Below, piece by piece: positions 61,704 through 64,000 of a stretch of DNA of 64,000 nucleotides (its first letter is position 1; every line of letters begins with the position of its first letter). The position numbers were made by a program, and so were the translations under genes. Source of the DNA: a virus; the IMG/VR virus record IMGVR_UViG_3300022538_000539, positions 51,400-115,399 of that record. One strand, given 5' to 3'. A model generated the notes under the pieces. That model was not told where the DNA came from. It made no database searches and saw only the letters and a program-made list of their open reading frames with translations.

Positions 61704-61745
61704 CTACCTCCTAATTCTTTGGGGTATTGATTTTTTAGTAATCAT
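61704..61745 (-). CDS. Possible 13-codon leader ORF
   Basis: MITKKSIPQRIRR then TAG, ending within the AGGAGG SD of the gene at 61473. Could couple translation; also could be chance in a 70-nt gap. Confidence 0.3.
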   Translation of the reverse strand: MITKKSIPQRIRR

Positions 61746-61770
61746 AAGAAAATTTTCCAGTTTTGTTTTT

Positions 61771-62259
61771 TCAGTTCAAAATTATTTTATTTTTAATAAT
61801 CCATTTAATAGCAGGATAATTTAATTTTCCTTGTATTAATAAACTGACTGCTATTCTATAAATATCCTTCTTGTAATTTTTAATAAATTCTACTACTTCT
61901 ATTTGCCATTTTTCTGTATTATATTTCCTTTTTAATTTTTTTATAGTTTCTTCTGCGTGTCTTTTATCTCCTTCACATCCAGAATATCTTTCTATTTTTA
62001 AAAAATACCATTCAGAATAAAATCCTACCATATCATTTTTTATACCTTCTATTTCTATATCATCAGTAAATAAACTGAATAATTTTCTTAATTGTACTGA
62101 ATTAGCAATTTCGGTTGTTCCACCATTCCAAGTGAAATATACTTTATTAGGTTTAAAATATTTAGAATACCAACTAAAAACAGTGTGTCCTGCTTCGTGA
62201 AATGCCGTTTGTAAGTCTCTTCGTGAATATTGTTTTTCTAATTGTTTTAAGTCAATCAT
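61771..62259 (-). CDS. FtsH-type M41-like metallopeptidase protein
   Basis: 162 residues from ATG 62259. RRDLQTAFHEAGHTVFSWYS carries H-E-A-G-H, the M41 motif. The later YSGCEGDKRHAEETIKKLKR corresponds to the region with the third zinc ligand in FtsH (the S-G-A-x-x-D-L-x-x-A-T segment). There is no AAA ATPase domain, so it is a free peptidase-like protein. The start is chosen because the upstream reading frame ends exactly across it; a GTG at 62292 is an alternative. Confidence 0.82.
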   Translation of the reverse strand: MIDLKQLEKQYSRRDLQTAFHEAGHTVFSWYSKYFKPNKVYFTWNGGTTEIANSVQLRKLFSLFTDDIEIEGIKNDMVGFYSEWYFLKIERYSGCEGDKRHAEETIKKLKRKYNTEKWQIEVVEFIKNYKKDIYRIAVSLLIQGKLNYPAIKWIIKNKIILN

Positions 62260-62509
62260 TTTTTTTGCAAGAAAGTAATTTTTTGCTCTCACAATTTTTT
62301 ATAATTTCAGAATTTCTAATTAACTTTTCTCAAAAATCAAATATTAAAAATCTGATACTTATTTCTATTATTTTTTCTTTTTTTATTTTTGGATTTTCCA
62401 GTAGAAATTCATCTATCATCATTTTAATATTCATATTTTCTGATACTATTATATTTAATTTATATTCTTGCTTATTTTTTAATTTTATATAAACCTCTTT
62501 AATAATCAT
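62252..62509 (-). CDS. Small protein (59 aa) with an in-frame TGA and 25-codon extension
   Basis: From ATG 62509 (SD AGAGGAG): IIKEVYIKLKNKQEYKLNII, ENMNIKMMIDEFLLENPKIK, ending IRFLIFDF then TGA at 62330-62332. The same frame stays open for 25 more codons (EKLIRNSEIIKNCESKKLLS...) to a TGA at 62252 that overlaps the M41-like ATG. The protein may stop at 59 residues, or the TGA may be a mutation or readthrough site. Confidence 0.65.
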
Positions 62510-62523
62510 TTTTCTCCTCTTTG

Positions 62524-62535
62524 AGTTTACAGTTT
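62524..62535 (-). promoter_or_regulatory. AAACTGTAAACT element in a 5' leader
   Basis: Exact copy, preceded by CCGC, between the promoter at 62576 and the SD of 62509. It repeats the 17-nt string CCGCAAACTGTAAACTC found upstream of the same promoter (62613). Confidence 0.68.
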
Positions 62536-62575
62536 GCGGTTTTTCTTTTTAAATTTTAAAAGTCCTCCTAATATA

Positions 62576-62624
62576 ATTATAAAGGATTTTCACAAAAAAG
62601 TCCAGTTTTTCGAGTTTACAGTTT
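62576..62624 (-). promoter_or_regulatory. Sigma70-type promoter with AAACTGTAAACT element
   Basis: -35 TGGACT (62599-62604), 17-bp spacer, -10 TATAAT (62576-62581). The element at 62613-62624 is 8 nt upstream of the -35, and a second copy lies about 40 nt downstream of the -10. Starts a new unit just after a terminator. Confidence 0.88.
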
Positions 62625-62637
62625 GCGGTTTTTAGAC

Positions 62638-62675
62638 AAAAAAAAATGCTCAATCAGTAATTACTGATTGAGCAT
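62638..62675 (-). terminator. Rho-independent terminator
   Basis: A 30-bp perfect palindrome (62646-62675; arms ATGCTCAATCAGT and ACTGATTGAGCAT) followed on the minus strand by eight or nine U (62645-62638). It ends transcription of the genes at 62687 and above. The only strong intrinsic terminator noticed in the window. Confidence 0.93.
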
Positions 62676-62686
62676 CTTCTCCTTTT

Positions 62687-62893
62687 TTATTTTTTCCTTG
62701 CTTGCAGAATTCCATCAAAAATTGCTTGCCAGGTCTTTTTGTCCCATTTGTATAGTCGAGTGTCTAATTCTAAATTTCCTAAAGCATCTCCATCGTTCGT
62801 TCCCATACTCATAAGGAAATTCTCGACGGCAATCCTTCTTACTCCTGTTCTACCTGAAAAAACCTCAATTTCCTCAATACTTAATTTTCTCAC
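62687..62893 (-). CDS. Hypothetical phage protein (68 aa)
   Basis: IEEIEVFSGRTGVRRIAVEN, FLMSMGTNDGDALGNLELDT, RLYKWDKKTWQAIFDGILQA. Noticeably more GC-rich codons than neighbours. Soluble helical protein located right before a terminator. Function unknown. Confidence 0.85.
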   Translation of the reverse strand: MRKLSIEEIEVFSGRTGVRRIAVENFLMSMGTNDGDALGNLELDTRLYKWDKKTWQAIFDGILQARKK

Positions 62894-62908
62894 TTTTTAT
62901 TCTCCTTT

Positions 62909-63067
62909 TTAATTGTGAATTTCTTTTCTACCATCTTTGAAATGAATTACAAATTCTGTTAATATTAAATATTTATAATTTGCAGGTTTTTTATATTTTT
63001 TAATTATTTTTGTAATTGTATTACTTTCTCCTTTGCGTTTTTTGTAATTAATAATCATAGGTTTCAT
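62909..63067 (-). CDS. Small basic protein (52 aa)
   Basis: MKPMIINYKKRKGESNTITK, IIKKYKKPANYKYLILTEFV, IHFKDGRKEIHN. Ends 16 nt before the next start. Unknown function. Confidence 0.68.
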   Translation of the reverse strand: MKPMIINYKKRKGESNTITKIIKKYKKPANYKYLILTEFVIHFKDGRKEIHN

Positions 63068-63092
63068 TTTTCATTTCTCCATTTTTAAAAAT

Positions 63093-63446
63093 TTAACAGA
63101 TTCTATGTCCTTTTATCGGCAAGTCGTCTTTAGTGTAGAAAATTTTATTCCAGGTTTTATTAAAATCGATTACTATGTCAGCGGACAATTCTCTTTCTAT
63201 TTTATTAATTCTGTTATAACATCTTTCAGAATGATACAAAAATTTTTCTTCATTTTTTGTAGTTGCCAGTATCCAATCTTTTTGCAATTCTTTGCCACAA
63301 AAATCACAGTTTCCATTTGGTAGTTCTCCAAAAACCGCTTTTTCTGATAGTTTTTGGAGTTTAGTTTTTAAATGAATTTCTAATTTTTTCCTTAGTTTTC
63401 TTGCCACTTTTTTTCCAATTATAGGATATCTTTTTAATACTGTCAT
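63093..63446 (-). CDS. Zinc-finger hypothetical protein (117 aa)
   Basis: ATG 63446 has TAGGAG 6 nt upstream. RKLRKKLEIHLKTKLQKLSE, NGNCDFCGKELQKDWILATT, FLYHSERCYNRINKIEREL. C-x2-C ... H-x3-C treble-clef-like site; basic N-terminus. Unknown function. Confidence 0.8.
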   Translation of the reverse strand: MTVLKRYPIIGKKVARKLRKKLEIHLKTKLQKLSEKAVFGELPNGNCDFCGKELQKDWILATTKNEEKFLYHSERCYNRINKIERELSADIVIDFNKTWNKIFYTKDDLPIKGHRIC

Positions 63447-63454
63447 GTTTTCTC

Positions 63455-63823
63455 CTACCAAGTTAAATTATATTTTATTTGTAATCTGTTCAATTCGTCT
63501 TCTCCATAAGAAATTAGTGAATTCATATCATTAATAAATTTTTTATAACTATCCATATTTCCAGAAAAAATATTTGTTCTATAACTATTATTTAAATTAG
63601 TTTGATAGTCCCAACACAATATTATTGCCTCTTCGAAAGCAATGTCCAATAAATTTCTTTCTTTTATAGTTTCAATAAGTAAACTATCCAGTTTATTTTT
63701 TTCCTGTTCTAATGTAATTAATTGGAGTTCTAATTCACTAATTTTTTCCTGCTTTTCTAATAAAAATATTGTATTAAATATTAGAAAAATTGCTAAGAGA
63801 ATAATTAGAATTTTCGTAGCCAT
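63455..63823 (-). CDS. Membrane-anchored coiled-coil protein (122 aa)
   Basis: MATKILIILLAIFLIFNTIF is an N-terminal membrane anchor, followed by a coiled coil (KQEKISELELQLITLEQEKN) and a second helical region. Topology resembles inner-membrane spanin or holin-accessory proteins, but no partner is visible, so lysis function is only a guess. Confidence 0.78.
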   Translation of the reverse strand: MATKILIILLAIFLIFNTIFLLEKQEKISELELQLITLEQEKNKLDSLLIETIKERNLLDIAFEEAIILCWDYQTNLNNSYRTNIFSGNMDSYKKFINDMNSLISYGEDELNRLQIKYNLTW

Positions 63824-63879
63824 TGTTCCTCCATTTTTAATAAGAATTGAAATTTTAAAAATTTTATAATTAGAGAATT

Positions 63880-64000
63880 TTAAGAAATAAATTGCTGTAA
63901 ATTATTTGTAATTTTATTTTTACATCTTTTTATGTTTTTTATTATTTTATGACTAATAGAATTAGAATTTTCTAATAGAAATTTTATATCTTTATATTGC
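63880..64000 (-). CDS. Partial ORF at right edge (C-terminal 39 codons)
   Basis: QYKDIKFLLENSNSISHKII then KNIKRCKNKITNNLQQFIS and TAA. Only the end of a frame entering from outside the window; basic and helical. The 56 nt before the next gene hold nothing recognisable. Confidence 0.4.
   Translation of the reverse strand, partial: QYKDIKFLLENSNSISHKIIKNIKRCKNKITNNLQQFIS

Noticed and set aside
63455-63823. Inner-membrane spanin
   Set aside because: Topology fits loosely, but there is no overlapping outer-membrane lipoprotein gene and no holin or endolysin nearby.
1-64000. Plus-strand open frames of 60-127 codons (for example 17222-17551, 22691-23053, 51736-52119)
   Set aside because: Each is antisense to a convincing minus-strand gene, has low-complexity Phe/Ser/Leu-rich translation and no ribosome binding site.
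1-64000. TGA as a sense codon throughout the genome
   Set aside because: Long conserved genes (DnaE, RecA, DnaB, DnaN, methyltransferases) contain no internal TGA and use TGG for Trp; several end in TGA within ATGA overlaps.

Overview
This window looks like part of a large, strongly AT-rich, probably lytic bacteriophage genome. Every gene I can support lies on the minus strand. Genes are packed with ATGA or TAATG overlaps, and phage-encoded replication genes sit among dozens of very small proteins. I see no terminase, capsid, tail or integrase gene, no ordinary tRNA and no CRISPR array, so the structural module lies outside the window. The host cannot be named. TGA behaves as a stop codon in the long genes, the promoters are of the plain sigma70/sigmaA type, and ribosome binding sites are of the AAGGAG type.

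Layout, by window coordinate (transcription runs from high to low). 1-3548: a surface-sugar cassette of one methyltransferase and three glycosyltransferases. 3548-6814: ribosomal protein bL27, an HslV-like peptidase, a Holliday-junction-resolvase-like nuclease, three small paralogs and a RecA/UvsX recombinase. 6814-18782: the replication core, with PolIII alpha (DnaE), a deoxyribosyltransferase-like protein, SSB, DnaG-type primase and DnaB helicase, interleaved with three DNA methyltransferases and a homing endonuclease. 18804-38895: mostly small accessory proteins, with islands of recognisable function: a fourth methyltransferase, a nucleotidyltransferase, a HigA-like HTH protein, a phosphoesterase, an RNA ligase, peptide deformylase and an HNH nuclease. 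38926-50114: two arrays of fast-diverging paralogs flanking a MoxR AAA ATPase and a metallopeptidase/VWA protein. 50127-64000: small early-type genes in short units. These carry near-consensus TTGACT-17-TATAAT promoters and a recurrent AAACTGTAAACT element, plus the sliding clamp DnaN, an RlpA-like secreted protein, two metallopeptidase-like proteins and one clear terminator.

The most striking content concerns translation. At 19279-19373 there is a 95-nt RNA with both conserved ends of tmRNA (the tRNA-like domain, with the G3-U identity pair). Its two P2 strands are joined by only a 13-nt loop, so the tag-encoding mRNA-like part and all pseudoknots are missing. Within 1.5 kb is a 31-residue protein resembling bS22/mS38 (AURKAIP1/COX24 domain). 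The window also holds bL27, peptide deformylase and a very basic 57-residue protein. Together they suggest that the phage modifies host ribosomes and ribosome rescue.

The second unusual theme is lineage-specific paralog expansion. One superfamily of roughly 120-185-residue proteins has about 16 members, one family of roughly 85-residue alpha/beta proteins has about 11 members, there is a tandem triplet at 23164-24405, and there are three mini-HTH proteins. Their uneven divergence and tight translational coupling resemble accessory genes under selection from host defences. That function is inference, not something the sequence shows.
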